Shown here: positions 1-9,700 of the stretch, piece by piece
Layout: each line of letters begins with the position of its first letter
Numbering within the stretch: the stretch's first letter is position 1
Assembly: GCF_008725655.1 (NCBI RefSeq)
Contig: NZ_VYXP01000001.1
Span: 248,001 to 312,000, forward strand
Direction of reading: 5' to 3'
Source: Marinihelvus fidelis
GTDB lineage: Bacteria > Pseudomonadota > Gammaproteobacteria > Xanthomonadales > SZUA-36
DNA length: 64,000 nucleotides
Made by a program: the position numbers and the translations under genes
The notes under the pieces: generated by a model
Told to the model about the DNA's origin: nothing
Database searches by the model: none
The model's input: only the letters and a program-made list of their open reading frames with translations

Positions 1-255
1 CTGCATCCAGTAGATGTATTCCTTGCCCAGCTGGTCCTCGCTGATAAGCAGGTGCGTCTTGCCGGTCTTGGTGTCGCGGTACAGCGTGAACAGTCCTTCG
101 AAGGCTTCCGAGTCCTTGGTCAGTTCGGCGATGGACTTGGGCTTTTCTTCTTCCTTCTTGTCCTCGGCGCCGTTCTTTTCGTCCTGGGCCCAGCTGGGCA
201 GGGCGATGGACAGGAGCAGGGATGCGGCGATCAGGCGCAGCAGCTTTGCAGTCAT
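1..255 (-). CDS. N-terminal fragment of secreted zinc-dependent metalloprotease (DUF5117/DUF4953-like)
   Basis: Only the first 85 codons are present; the gene runs off the left edge. It begins with a clear signal peptide (MTAKLLRLIAASLLL then a PSWAQ cleavage region), followed by a short charged linker rich in Lys and Glu. The next block, about residues 55-85 (FEGLFTLYRD, then a GKTHLLI and QLGKEYIYW stretch), matches what I know of the N-terminal region of large bacterial exported zinc metalloproteases annotated as DUF5117/DUF5118/DUF4953. The HEXXH catalytic site would lie outside the window, so the protease call is by family resemblance only. The start ATG is at 253-255 on the complement. 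Confidence in an exported protein is high, in the exact family moderate. Confidence 0.7.
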   Translation of the reverse strand, partial: MTAKLLRLIAASLLLSIALPSWAQDEKNGAEDKKEEEKPKSIAELTKDSEAFEGLFTLYRDTKTGKTHLLISEDQLGKEYIYWMQ

Positions 256-364
256 ATCGGGGTCTCACTTCATTCGGGTGGGAAGGCGCCCGGCGGACGA
301 CAGGGGCCGTCCGCGGCGCGTAGTGGCGGGGATGATAGCAGAGCGCCCGGCGTGGGGGCGAACC

Positions 365-1663
365 TCAGAGCTGGTCGGCGAAGGCCTTAACGGCGTCAGC
401 CCAGCCTTCCAGTTCGCTCAGCTCCGCCAGGTCGGCGCGGGTGTCTGCATCCAGCGCGTACACGTTCTCACAACGCGCGGGGTCGATCACATACCAGTCC
501 GGGTGGGCCGTGTACTCGCGCTCAGCGGCCAGGCGGTAGGCTTCACGTTCTCCGTATGCCTGCGAGTCCCGTAGCAACTGGACGAAACTTTCGGGGTCGA
601 ACACCTCCGGCTTTAACACCATGGCCTGCGGGTTGCGCGGCTGCTGGCAACGGGACACGAGCGTGCGCAATTCAAAGTCCTGTTTGCTTGCCGCGTGGGC
701 CTGTTCCTCGTTCAGGTTCCTGGCCTTCCGCTGCCACGCGCTCTGCATTCTGCGGCCTGCCTGGTGTGTCAGCTCAGTGCTTGAGGCTACCATCAGTTCG
801 GCGACATCATGGCAGGCGTCCATGAGTGGCCCTGGCGGTCCTGCGACGGCGTCGTCGCATACGCGCCTGACAACTGACCACCCCCCATTGGTGGTGATGT
901 TGCTGAATGTGGTCAGCGCGGTGGCGGGCGCGATGGCCGTATCCTTGGGCGGAGTAAAGCCGATTTCCCTGGCGACACGTTGGAGTGCCGGCGGCAAATC
1001 GGGAGCGGGGTGTCGTTTCGCGTAATCGTGCGATACCCGGTACGCGTCGTACGCGAAGGCGGTTTTGTGGTCGTCGAAACGCGTCCTGCTGGCGGCTTCG
1101 AGGATCCGCGCTTCAGCGATATCGTGGGGTATTTCGGGTGCGTTGGCAGTCAATGCCGAGTCCTGAAGCGGCAACAGCGTGACGAAGGCGTTGTCCGGTT
1201 CGAGCCGGGCCATCTGTTCGATCACGGACGCTGCGTCGCACCAGTCTGCCGCCGCATCACCCACGCAGAAATCCTGGTAGACCCTCGCCAGTACGGCGGG
1301 TGATTCCCAGCCGTCGCGCATGGCCTGGCGCGCCACGGACTGTCGTCCTGACTCGTCGGCGACGGCCGGGCATTGAATGGTGAACGGCGTATGGCGGGTC
1401 ATCTGTTCGGTCGCGTTCAGCGCGGCCAGGCGAATGCCAGGTGAGTTCCCCGGCCCCAGAGCACTGCAGAAAAGCCCTTCCAGCCATTGCAGGTTTTCTG
1501 CCGAAGCCTGGACCTGTGCCTCGATGACGGCAGGGTCCTTGGCCAGTTCTTCCATTTTGGCCTCTCGTGCCCTGTCCTCCTCGGTAGACGGCCAGGGCGC
1601 GGCCGCGTATGAGGCGGTCGCAATGATGGTCGCGGCGAATGTGCCCAGCGCTGATCGAAACAT
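365..1663 (-). CDS. Hypothetical secreted alpha-helical protein, 432 aa
   Basis: I do not recognise this family. Residues 1-22 (MFRSALGTFAATIIATASYAAA) form a signal peptide, so the mature protein should be periplasmic or secreted. The mature part looks almost entirely helical and charged, with scattered Cys residues (for example FCSALG, DFCVGD, DWCDA, RRVCDD, DACHD) that could form disulfides. It has no membrane span after the signal and no catalytic motif I can name. The start is supported by a GGAAGG ribosome-binding sequence just upstream on the complement. It lies 109 bp from the metalloprotease fragment on the same strand and is divergent from the zinc-ribbon gene at 1818. Confidence 0.75.
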   Translation of the reverse strand: MFRSALGTFAATIIATASYAAAPWPSTEEDRAREAKMEELAKDPAVIEAQVQASAENLQWLEGLFCSALGPGNSPGIRLAALNATEQMTRHTPFTIQCPAVADESGRQSVARQAMRDGWESPAVLARVYQDFCVGDAAADWCDAASVIEQMARLEPDNAFVTLLPLQDSALTANAPEIPHDIAEARILEAASRTRFDDHKTAFAYDAYRVSHDYAKRHPAPDLPPALQRVAREIGFTPPKDTAIAPATALTTFSNITTNGGWSVVRRVCDDAVAGPPGPLMDACHDVAELMVASSTELTHQAGRRMQSAWQRKARNLNEEQAHAASKQDFELRTLVSRCQQPRNPQAMVLKPEVFDPESFVQLLRDSQAYGEREAYRLAAEREYTAHPDWYVIDPARCENVYALDADTRADLAELSELEGWADAVKAFADQL

Positions 1664-1817
1664 GGATGCCTTCCGTGGTGTGTTTTCAACAGGTTAGCAC
1701 GGAATATCCTGCATTGCGGACGCAGGAAAGTTACGGCGCTACCCGGGTATTCTGGCACTCACGCGGCGAGCCCGTTTCGCCGACAATGGGTCCGCATCAA
1801 CACGAGGAGGGAAGGCG

Positions 1818-2027
1818 ATGCATCATGACAACTGGCAATGCGCGAAATGCAGCCACGACGAATTCGAGACCGACCAGTTTCGCGCCACCGGTGGTAACTT
1901 TGCGAAGATCTTTGATGTGCAGAACAAGCGGTTCACGACAGTGAGCTGTACGCGCTGCTCGTTCACCGAGATCTACCGCACCCGTTCGTCCAACCTGGGC
2001 AACGTGTTCGACTTCTTTACCAGCTAG
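1818..2027 (+). CDS. Small zinc-ribbon protein (DUF2082 / nucleic-acid-binding zinc ribbon type)
   Basis: This 69-residue protein has two CxxC knuckles, C8-x-x-C11 and C44-x-x-C47, that should bind one zinc. Between them is the sequence RATGG followed by FDVQNK and FTTVSC, which is characteristic of the small zinc-ribbon family once called DUF2082 (putative nucleic-acid-binding zinc ribbon). It has no signal peptide, so it is probably cytoplasmic; the molecular role of the family is not established. A strong GGAGGGAAGG ribosome-binding site precedes the ATG. Its TAG stop is the same CTAG tetramer that gives the stop of the convergent GFA-family gene. Confidence 0.85.
   Translation: MHHDNWQCAKCSHDEFETDQFRATGGNFAKIFDVQNKRFTTVSCTRCSFTEIYRTRSSNLGNVFDFFTS
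2024..2027. other. CTAG tetramer used as stop codon by both convergent genes
   Basis: Reading plus, TAG at 2025-2027 ends the zinc-ribbon gene. Reading minus, the complement of 2024-2026 is TAG and ends the GFA-family gene. There is no room for an intergenic terminator between them. Confidence 0.9.
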
Positions 2028-2470
2028 TCGAAGGTGTAGCCGGCGGCCTCGGCCTCGGCAATGATCTCTGCACCGGTCTTCATGACCGATTGCTGCGCCA
2101 GGTCGTACCAGTGCGGCTTCTCGTCGACGAAAATCTGCTGGGTGATCGTGAATTCCGCCGGCAGGTCGAACAGGCCTGACAGGAAGCTGTGGCTGTCGGC
2201 CGGCAGGAAGTGGTACCACAGGTTGCTGCCGCAGGTGCGGCAGAACGCGCGCTCCGCCCAGTCTGATGAGCGATACACGGTCACGTTGCCTTTTCCTTCA
2301 ACGGTAAAGCCCTTGCCGTGGACGCCACCGAAGGCGCCGCCGCCCCAGCGCCGGCACATGGCGCAGTGGCAGACGTCGATTTCGGGTTTGGGCTGGTCTA
2401 TGGTGATGCTGACCGCGCCGCACAGGCACTGGCCGTGGATGGATTGCTCCAGGTGCTGGGTGTCGGTCAT
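2024..2470 (-). CDS. GFA-family protein (glutathione-dependent formaldehyde-activating enzyme fold)
   Basis: The 148-residue protein carries the zinc-binding pattern of the GFA/CENP-V fold: C15-L-C17, C34-H-C36-x-x-C39 and C77-x-x-C80. The founding member binds glutathione and was proposed to speed S-hydroxymethylglutathione formation, but most homologues are uncharacterised, so the substrate is unknown here. I chose the ATG at 2470 because an AGGAG sequence precedes it and it leads directly into the conserved HGQCLCG block; the frame stays open further upstream to 2578 without a good start. The 3' end overlaps the zinc-ribbon gene by four bases. Confidence 0.85.
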   Translation of the reverse strand: MTDTQHLEQSIHGQCLCGAVSITIDQPKPEIDVCHCAMCRRWGGGAFGGVHGKGFTVEGKGNVTVYRSSDWAERAFCRTCGSNLWYHFLPADSHSFLSGLFDLPAEFTITQQIFVDEKPHWYDLAQQSVMKTGAEIIAEAEAAGYTFD

Positions 2471-2613
2471 CGTCTGGCTCCTGTCTGGATTGTTCGGATA
2501 CCGGCTTGCGGTGATCGTCTGTGCGACCATGTTACTGAACAGGGATGACCATGGGGGGACAGTGGATGACGTTTGCAACTCGTGCCGGAAATGAACCGGC
2601 CACGCACCGACGT

Positions 2614-4287
2614 ATGGGCGTAACCCGGGCCTGCCGGCTGATAGGGCTGCTGGTATCGCTGCTGCCGCTCGCCGCGCTGGCCGAAAGCCTGCCGTGGGTT
2701 GACCGGCCCGATGCCATGCACGCCACCGTTCTTGCCGATGTCGACGCGACGGCCGACCGGGTCCGGTTGCTGTACCAGACCATGCCGTCGATGGAACAAC
2801 GGGCGTCAGGAAACTGGGCGATCAACGTCTACCTGGCCGAACTGTACGCCGATGGCCGGGTCGAGAACCATCGCCTGGCGACGGGCCAGCGTTATTTCGA
2901 CGCGCTGTCGCTGCAGCGCGGCGGAGACGGCGTCTTTGTGGCCGTGATGCCGAGTGTCCATGGCGGGGACAGGGTACTGGAGTACTGGTCGGCCGCCGAT
3001 GGCAGCGTCCGTTCGTCGGTGGTGCTGCCCTTGCTGGGCTCCGCCGCGCCGGGCCTGTTCCCCACCGACGACGGCCATTTCTTTGTCATCGTGATGTCGG
3101 CCCGCTCGGCGCGCGGCGACGAATCCAACTCGATTTCGGTGGTCAAGTACGCCGCCACGGGGCAGGAACTCGCGCGTGCCGAATGGGGCGCGGTCAACGC
3201 CGCCAGCGGGCCGGCCGGTGGTTATGCCATGCCCGGCGGTGGCATGGGGGTCATGGTGAACATGCACCTGGTCAAGGGCGGTCGGGCCCTGGGCAGCAGC
3301 GCGGACGCCGTGCAGCAGTTCGATGTCGGCGGCCGGATCATCGAGGCGCGCGTGTTCGCGGAAACTCGCCTGCTCAGTTTCGACGCCTCGGGCCAGCTGG
3401 CCTGGGAGTCGCCGGCGCTGGAGCGCGAGCTGACCTGGGGCGGGGCGCTGGCCATCCCGCAAGACCAGCCGATGAACGTGATGTTGGCGCAGAACGAGGA
3501 ACAGATGGCGCTGGTGAGCAAGGCCAGGCTGGACAGCGGTGGCGACCGGCAGATCGAGCACCACGTGGTCAGCGGTTACGATGACGTTCAGCCCACCGCC
3601 AACGGCTTCAGCATGCTGGTTGACGTGTCGGCCGACCGGGACCTGCAGCCGCCGGTACACGGCGTCCGCCTGCTGGAACTGGGCCTGGACGGCCGCGTGC
3701 AACGCGAGTTGAGAATCGAGCCGGCCGCCGAGCGCTTGCAGGCCACCTTCGAGCAGTTCCTGCCCATGGCCGATGGTGGCCTGCTGGTGGCCGGCACGCG
3801 CCGGGGTGGACTGGACGCGCTGCACGTGACCCGGTTGTCGGCCGATGGCGACATCGCCTGGACGACTACGCCCGCCAGCGCCGATGTCATCATCGAGGGC
3901 CTGGCGGATGCCGCCGGAACGGCGTGGGTCTTCGGCCAGGGCTGGAACCCGGCGGCGAACCGCAACCAGCTTTGGGCCCAGCGCGTGGGGGAAGACCAGG
4001 CGGTGCCCGTACCACCGGCGCCGGAGCCGGAGCCGCCAGCGGCAAATGAGCCCGCCGCGGCGCAATCGGCAACGGCGCAACCAGCCGCCGTGCCGATTCC
4101 GGAACTGCCCGAGCCCACCGGGGATTGCAGCTGCAGTTGCGAGGAGTTCGAGCTGTTCCAGCAAACCTCGAAGGCACTGGAGACGGCGTCCCAGGCCGAC
4201 CTGCTGGCCACGGTGAACAGCCCGGCCTACCAGTCGATGATGAGTTGCATGGGGGGCTGCGCGATGCAGTACATGAGCTGCCAATGA
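2614..4287 (+). CDS. Secreted beta-rich protein with Pro/Ala linker and Cys-rich C-terminus
   Basis: I do not recognise a named family. A signal peptide is clear (VTRACRLIGLLVSLLPLAALA). The mature region to about residue 465 has regularly spaced beta-strand blades with GGLLVAGTR, GNW and DGRV-type turns, suggestive of a beta-propeller. It is followed by a Pro/Ala/Glu-rich linker and a compact Cys-rich tail: C505, C507, C509 (CSCSCEE), then C545, C549 and C556 just before the stop. The start at 2614 is chosen because it gives a normal short signal-peptide n-region; an ATG at 2566 with GGGGGA upstream is a real alternative. Its TGA overlaps the ATG of the next gene, so the HEXXH protein is probably translationally coupled. 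Confidence 0.75.
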   Translation: MGVTRACRLIGLLVSLLPLAALAESLPWVDRPDAMHATVLADVDATADRVRLLYQTMPSMEQRASGNWAINVYLAELYADGRVENHRLATGQRYFDALSLQRGGDGVFVAVMPSVHGGDRVLEYWSAADGSVRSSVVLPLLGSAAPGLFPTDDGHFFVIVMSARSARGDESNSISVVKYAATGQELARAEWGAVNAASGPAGGYAMPGGGMGVMVNMHLVKGGRALGSSADAVQQFDVGGRIIEARVFAETRLLSFDASGQLAWESPALERELTWGGALAIPQDQPMNVMLAQNEEQMALVSKARLDSGGDRQIEHHVVSGYDDVQPTANGFSMLVDVSADRDLQPPVHGVRLLELGLDGRVQRELRIEPAAERLQATFEQFLPMADGGLLVAGTRRGGLDALHVTRLSADGDIAWTTTPASADVIIEGLADAAGTAWVFGQGWNPAANRNQLWAQRVGEDQAVPVPPAPEPEPPAANEPAAAQSATAQPAAVPIPELPEPTGDCSCSCEEFELFQQTSKALETASQADLLATVNSPAYQSMMSCMGGCAMQYMSCQ

Positions 4288-5711
4288 TGACCCGGATTCG
4301 ACAGGCCCTGCTGCTGTTGGCAGCGACCGTGCTTGCCCCGGCGCTGGCGTGCGCCGCCGCGGACTGCGAGCCGGAGGTGCTGGGCCGGGATGACGGCGAC
4401 CAGGTGCGCGAGCAGTACGCCAGCCTGGTGGTCCACGACTCGGACATCTATCACGAACTGGTCAAAAAGGCCTTCGCGATGGCGCCGGAACTGCTCTGCC
4501 ATGCCGTCGAGCGCGTGGCTTTCGTGCAGCATGCCGGGCAGTCCGGCGCGACCATGGGCTGGACCTACGAGTCGCCGGGTGACCTGATTTACATCAGCGC
4601 GTTGCCGAATACCGCCTCGGTGCGGAACCTGTTGCCCGAGTACCTGAAAACGGTCTACGGCCGGTCGATGTCCGACGAGCAGATTGACGACCTGGCGGCC
4701 AAGAACCAGGCCGCCGTCATCCAGTCGCTGCTGCACGAGGCCGCGCACGCGGCGCACCACCTGCTGGATTCACAGCGCAATGTCAGCGTCTTCGGCTCGG
4801 CGCCGGATGCCGATGCCTGGGATGCCGACGCCACGGCGTTCGCTGCCAACGTCGTCAAGACCCACCGCCTGGGCGCGGGCATGAAGGAGGGCGAGTGGAC
4901 CCGCCTGCACGAGACTTTCGTCGCCAACGGCATGGCCAGGGGGTGGGGGCCGGAGAAAGGCAACCTGCTGGCGGGCGGCTTCATGTCGGACTACGGCGCC
5001 ACCAAGGCCAGCGACGACATCGCCGAAAGCACCTCGTGGGCGCTGGCCGCGCACTTGTTCGAAGGGCTGGAGAGTGGCACACCCGACGACATGGCCTGCC
5101 AGGCGCTGCGGCAGTCGGGCAGTGACAATATCGGCGGCGGCAACGCGGCGTTCTACGTCAAGCTGGCGCTGCTGGAGGACCTGGGCTTTATCACCCGCGA
5201 AGCCTTCGACCGCTGTGTCGGCCCGCTGAAGTTCGAGACCGAGTCCAGTGAGGGGTTTCACGTCTACGACGGCTCTCAGCACCGCCGCAGCATCGGCAGC
5301 CAGGTCACCGCAAAGATCGGCATGGATACCGAGTATGACCGTTGGGTGTTCACGATGGACGCCGATGGCAAGGGCCAGCTCGACAGCAAGGCCATCGACG
5401 TGCATTTCGGCCTGAAGCTGGAGCTGGTCGACGGCTACCTGGCCTCCAAAATCACCGAGGCCGCAGATGTATCCTGGCCGCGCGGCATCTACACCCTGGT
5501 CAGGCCGCCTGCGCCGTCCTCGTTCTGGATCAACGCACCGGATAACGGCGCCGCCACGCTGTGGACGACGAAGGGCCTGGTGCTGGTAATCCGCGCGTCC
5601 AACGAGTTGATCGAGGGCTCGATCGTGCCGCAGGCCATGCTGCGGCCGTTCGCACCGATTCCCGTGCCGCAGAAGCCGCCCACACGGGTGACCTTCGTGC
5701 TGAAAAACTGA
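4284..5711 (+). CDS. Putative secreted HEXXH zinc-dependent protein, 475 aa
   Basis: The protein starts with a signal peptide (TRIRQALLLLAATVLAPALACA). Near residue 151 is H-E-A-A-H, a perfect HEXXH zinc-binding helix in the context LLHEAAHAAHHLL, and further on DDIAESTSW offers a plausible third acidic ligand, as in gluzincins. The C-terminal third looks beta-rich. I cannot place it in a named peptidase family, so protease activity is inferred from the motif. The ATG at 4284 overlaps the stop of the preceding gene (ATGA), with a second in-frame ATG at 4287. The tight coupling suggests the Cys-rich protein and this enzyme act together outside the cytoplasm. Confidence 0.75.
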   Translation: MMTRIRQALLLLAATVLAPALACAAADCEPEVLGRDDGDQVREQYASLVVHDSDIYHELVKKAFAMAPELLCHAVERVAFVQHAGQSGATMGWTYESPGDLIYISALPNTASVRNLLPEYLKTVYGRSMSDEQIDDLAAKNQAAVIQSLLHEAAHAAHHLLDSQRNVSVFGSAPDADAWDADATAFAANVVKTHRLGAGMKEGEWTRLHETFVANGMARGWGPEKGNLLAGGFMSDYGATKASDDIAESTSWALAAHLFEGLESGTPDDMACQALRQSGSDNIGGGNAAFYVKLALLEDLGFITREAFDRCVGPLKFETESSEGFHVYDGSQHRRSIGSQVTAKIGMDTEYDRWVFTMDADGKGQLDSKAIDVHFGLKLELVDGYLASKITEAADVSWPRGIYTLVRPPAPSSFWINAPDNGAATLWTTKGLVLVIRASNELIEGSIVPQAMLRPFAPIPVPQKPPTRVTFVLKN

Positions 5712-5726
5712 GCCAGGCCCGGGACG

Positions 5727-6365
5727 ATGGACGCTGATTTCTGGATCGAGCGCTGGGCCAGCAACAACATCGCCTTCCACAACGAGGAGGCGAATGCGTT
5801 CCTGGTCCGTCACGTCGACTCGCTGGGACTGTCGGCCGGCGACCGAGTCTTCGTACCACTCTGCGGCAAGACCCGGGATATCGCCTGGCTGTTGGCGCAG
5901 GGCTATCGTGTTGCCGGTGTCGAACTGGTGCGGGACGCGGTTGAGCAACTATTCGCAGATCTTGGCGTGGCGCCGGCGCGGTCCGCTGAAGGGGCCATGG
6001 AACGGTTCAGCGCGAAAGGCCTGGATATCTTTGTCGGGGATATTTTCGATTTGTCTGCCGGGTCGGCTGGGCCGGTCGACGCGGTCTATGATCGCGCCGC
6101 GCTGGTCGCGTTGCCCGCTGAGATGCGCACCCGGTACACGCGCCGCCTGCTGGAACTGGCGCCGTCGGCACCGCAGCTCCTGGTCACTTATGTCTACGAC
6201 CAGTCACTGAAAGCGGGGCCGCCGTTTTCCATCGACAAGAGCGAAGTCGCCAGCCACTACGACGCGAGTCACGATCTGACCCTGCTGGATTCCGAGCCCA
6301 TGGAAGGCGGGCTGGATGGCGCCTGCGACGCTGTTCGCGAGGCCTGGCTAATCACCCCACGCTGA
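5727..6365 (+). CDS. tpm: Thiopurine S-methyltransferase family protein
   Basis: The 212-residue protein is full length for bacterial TPMT. It opens with DADFWIERW and then NNIAFHN, and carries FVPLCGKTRDIAWLLAQGY followed by VAGVELV, the SAM-binding signature of this family, and later VYDRAALVALP. Bacterial TPMTs methylate thiols and tellurite or selenite species using S-adenosylmethionine; the physiological substrate is uncertain. It is cytoplasmic, with no signal peptide. It lies 15 bp after the HEXXH gene and its 3' end overlaps the convergent small membrane-protein gene by 18 bases. Confidence 0.9.
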   Translation: MDADFWIERWASNNIAFHNEEANAFLVRHVDSLGLSAGDRVFVPLCGKTRDIAWLLAQGYRVAGVELVRDAVEQLFADLGVAPARSAEGAMERFSAKGLDIFVGDIFDLSAGSAGPVDAVYDRAALVALPAEMRTRYTRRLLELAPSAPQLLVTYVYDQSLKAGPPFSIDKSEVASHYDASHDLTLLDSEPMEGGLDGACDAVREAWLITPR

Positions 6366-6755
6366 GCGACGAGCGCGGAAAAAGAACGCCACGGAGCCAA
6401 CGTAAGCCAACAAGGTCATTGCCAGGACCATCCAGGGGATGACGGGCAACGCGTCCGCCGAGGTCGCCACGGGGCCAAACCAGCCAAGGCCGGACTGTGG
6501 AAGCTGGCCCCGTTCGGCCAGCACGATGCCGAGCCGGGAAAAGTCGCTGTAGACCTGGTAGATCTCGTTGCAAAACCCCAGCGCGAACATCGAGTAGATG
6601 ACCAGGGCGATCCACATCATGACCCGGTCGATTCGGTGCGCGGCCAGGTAGCTGGTGACCAGCATGCCAAACACCAGCGTCATGTAGTTGGCCATGGTGC
6701 CATTGCCGACGCTGACAATCTGGAAAAACAGCGACACCTGCTCGAATTCACTCAT
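6348..6755 (-). CDS. Small integral membrane protein, 135 aa
   Basis: Family not recognised. About three hydrophobic segments are visible: roughly residues 22-40 (YMTLVFGMLVTSYLAA), 45-62 (VMMWIALVIYSMFALGF) and 105-126 (IPWMVLAMTLLAYVGSVAFFF), ending in a basic RARR tail. It is therefore an inner-membrane protein. Its ATG at 6753-6755 overlaps the end of the giant vWA gene by 8 bases, and GGAG lies 8 bases upstream, so the two are probably cotranscribed and coupled. A role in anchoring or exporting the large partner is possible but only inferred. Confidence 0.75.
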   Translation of the reverse strand: MSEFEQVSLFFQIVSVGNGTMANYMTLVFGMLVTSYLAAHRIDRVMMWIALVIYSMFALGFCNEIYQVYSDFSRLGIVLAERGQLPQSGLGWFGPVATSADALPVIPWMVLAMTLLAYVGSVAFFFRARRSAWGD

Positions 6756-9700
6756 CAGCTTGCTCCAAAAGTGACAGGCCCTGTCCCGGCGCGTAGTCCA
6801 GCGTCAGCTGTGCCTGCGGCGCCACCTGCAGGGTGACGGCATCGCCGGTGGCGGCCGAGCCCGGCGCCAGCGTCAGGCGCCCGGCCGGAACCGTGATGGT
6901 TTCTCCCAGGGTGGCGCGGCCGACGGTTTCCTGGCGGCCGTCCAGGTAGGTGCGGATGATATCGAAGCGCGGTTTCAGCGCATCGCCGATGGCGCCCTGC
7001 AGGGCCTCGGCGCCGCTGGCGTCGAAGTAGCTGCCGCCCCCGGCGTCGGCCCAGCCGGCGAAGGTCTCGGCCAGCGCGGCATCGTCGATGGCGAAACCGA
7101 CGATGTTCACGCGCGCGTCCAGTCCGGCCTGGCGGAGTTCCTCGATGGCGGCTTCGGGGTCGCCGTCGCAGGTCTCCTCGCCGTCGGTGACCAGCACCAC
7201 CACGCGCGGTTCAGAGGCCTCGGCCAGGTCGTTGCCGGCGGCGCGCAGGCTGTCGGCAATGGCCGTTTTGGCCAGGTTGATGGCCGGTACCGCGCCGATC
7301 ACGCGGGCCGCGGCGTCACGGTCCAGCGGCGCCAGCGGAATCTTCAGCTCGGTCAGGCAGGCGTCTTCCTCCAGGCCGAAGGCGCGGAACGCGAACGGCG
7401 TGCCTTCCGGCAGCGTGTCGGTCACCAGCTTCGTCAGCGCCTCGTGGGCAATGTCGATGCGCCGCCGGCCTTCCATCTGCTGCAGCATGGAGCCTGAGGC
7501 ATCCAGGATCAGTTCGACTGCGCCGGTGGCCGGCGCGCCGGCCACGGCCTGGATGGTCAGTTCGGCCTCGCCTTCGGGCTCAACCAGTTCTTCCAGCGTC
7601 GCCGTCATGGCGTAGGGCTTGGGCGCACGGAACAGGGCGTTGGCCATGTCCATGCCGTCGGCCAGGCCCAGTGGGCCGATGACGCGCTGGAAACGGCCGC
7701 CGTTAATGTTGGCCCAGTCCATCATCACCGCCGCGTTGGCGCGGCTGTCGGAATCCACCGAGAGTGCCACGACGCGCGGCATGGTCTTCAGCAATTCCGG
7801 CCAGAGTTCGCTGCGCATACTGGTTTCGGCATCCGTCATGACGACGATGCCACGCGCGCCCTGGCGCTCCTGCAGGCCCTTCGCAGCGATGACCAGGGCG
7901 GTCTCGGAATCGCTGGACTGGCTTTCCGGCAGTTCCCTCAGCGCGGGCTCCAGGGCCTCCGGCGTCTCGGCCCAGTCTTCAAGCAGGAAGCCCTCGGTGC
8001 CGAAAGGCAGCAGCTGCAGCGCGTCCCGGCCGGGCTGCAGCGAGCGCCCCCAGGTGCGCACGGCCGCAAGGGTCCGTGGAATGTAGTGGGCGACGCTGCC
8101 TGACGTGTCCCAGGTGATCACCACCGACCGGGGTGGTTCGTAGACACGCAGGTGGTAGCTCCCCGGTTGCAGCACGGCCTGGAGTTCGTTGGCCGCGCCG
8201 CTCTGTTCCAGGGCAACGGAATCGCCGGCGCTGGTCGACAGCTCGGCGACCACTTCCGGGCGCTCGCGCTCGAACGACAGCTGCAAGCCGTGCACCTGCC
8301 CGGCCGGCACCTCGAATGACCACCAGTCCTCGTTGCGCTCGATGACCGCGGATGACGCGACCGTTTGCCCCATCGGCAACGCCACGGCGGCATCGCGGCT
8401 GGGGCCGCCGATGGGTTCGACGGCCGCGTCCGGGGCCAGGTCATGCATGGCCTCGTACGCGGCCCTGGGCTGGTCGTCTTCCCACAGGCCCAGCACCGAG
8501 TGGCCGGGCGCCTCGATGACCCGGATGCCATCGGGGCCCACCGGGCTGCCGGTTTCCGGCAGGTCGAAGGTCAGCCGCAGGTAGCGCGCCCAGGCCGGTG
8601 ATGGCAGCGTGAGCGTGCTCTGCAGATCACCGGTCGCCGGCGCCTCCAGTGTGCCGAGTGAGCGCCAGGGGCCATTGGGGCCTTCCAGGCTGGCATCGAC
8701 ACGGGCGGCGGCAATGCGCAGCTGGTCTTTCTCATCACCCAGCCAGTGGATGGACTGCACCCGGGCGGCGCGGTCCTGGTGAAAGGCCAGGGTGGCGGTC
8801 GCGGTACGGGTCTTGCGCGGATTGGGCCAGCCACTGTTGGAGCGCTCCGGCCGCGCCACCAGCAGTTCACTGTTCCAGCTGCCGCCAAAATTCGAGTTCG
8901 CCCAGACCACGTGTCCGCCCAGGTCCGGGTCCGCGATGTTGATGGGGGCCAGGCCCTGCGGGTGGGTGCCGGGCGTGACAATCGCCTGCAGGTCCTGGAT
9001 ATAGACCTGCTGGTTGTTGCCGTTTTCATTCGGGAACGTGAATCTCAACCGATCGACGGTGACCGGTTGGTCGAACACCAGGTACTGCGGCGCGTGGTTG
9101 GAGCGCAGGGCGGCCAACGCGACACGGCGCCAGCCATCGGCGCCGTCCGGGGCGTGCACCTCGATGGCGGTTGGCCAGCGCGACGCGTCCACGGTGCTGC
9201 GTAACTGCACCATCACGCCGGCGATTTCAGCGGGCACGGCGAGTTTGAAGGCCACGTCGGGCGGCAGGTTGACGCTGCCGGTGTGTGGCGCCAGGCCATC
9301 GTGGAGCGCGGCTTCGCGGGCCTGGACATTGTCGTCGGCGGCCTCGTCGCCCCAGTGGGTGATGCGTGCGCCCAGGCCGTGGTGCAACACGTTCAGGCCG
9401 CCACGTAGCGCGTCCGGTGCGTGCCAGTACGTGACCGGGTCGAGCGGTAGACTCGTGGCCAGCACGGGTATGGCCACGGCATCGGCGGCGAATGCGCTGC
9501 CGGCGCTGGCGGTGACCACCAGTTGCGGGCGCTGCGCCGGGCTGATCCAGGGGGGCGCCGTCACGTGGGCCGTGATTTCAGCCTTGCTGCCTGGCGCCAG
9601 TTCAGCCGTGCGGCTGGCCGGCTCGATCTGCCAGCCATCGCCGGGCACTGAAAAACCGATATCGAGCGACTGGCGCTCGGGCGAGTCATTGGCCACGCTG

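Noticed and set aside
293-314. GCGGACG/CGTCCGC hairpin as terminator
   Set aside because: The 7-base stem has no U-tract and lies just upstream of a gene start on the minus strand, so it is not a convincing terminator.
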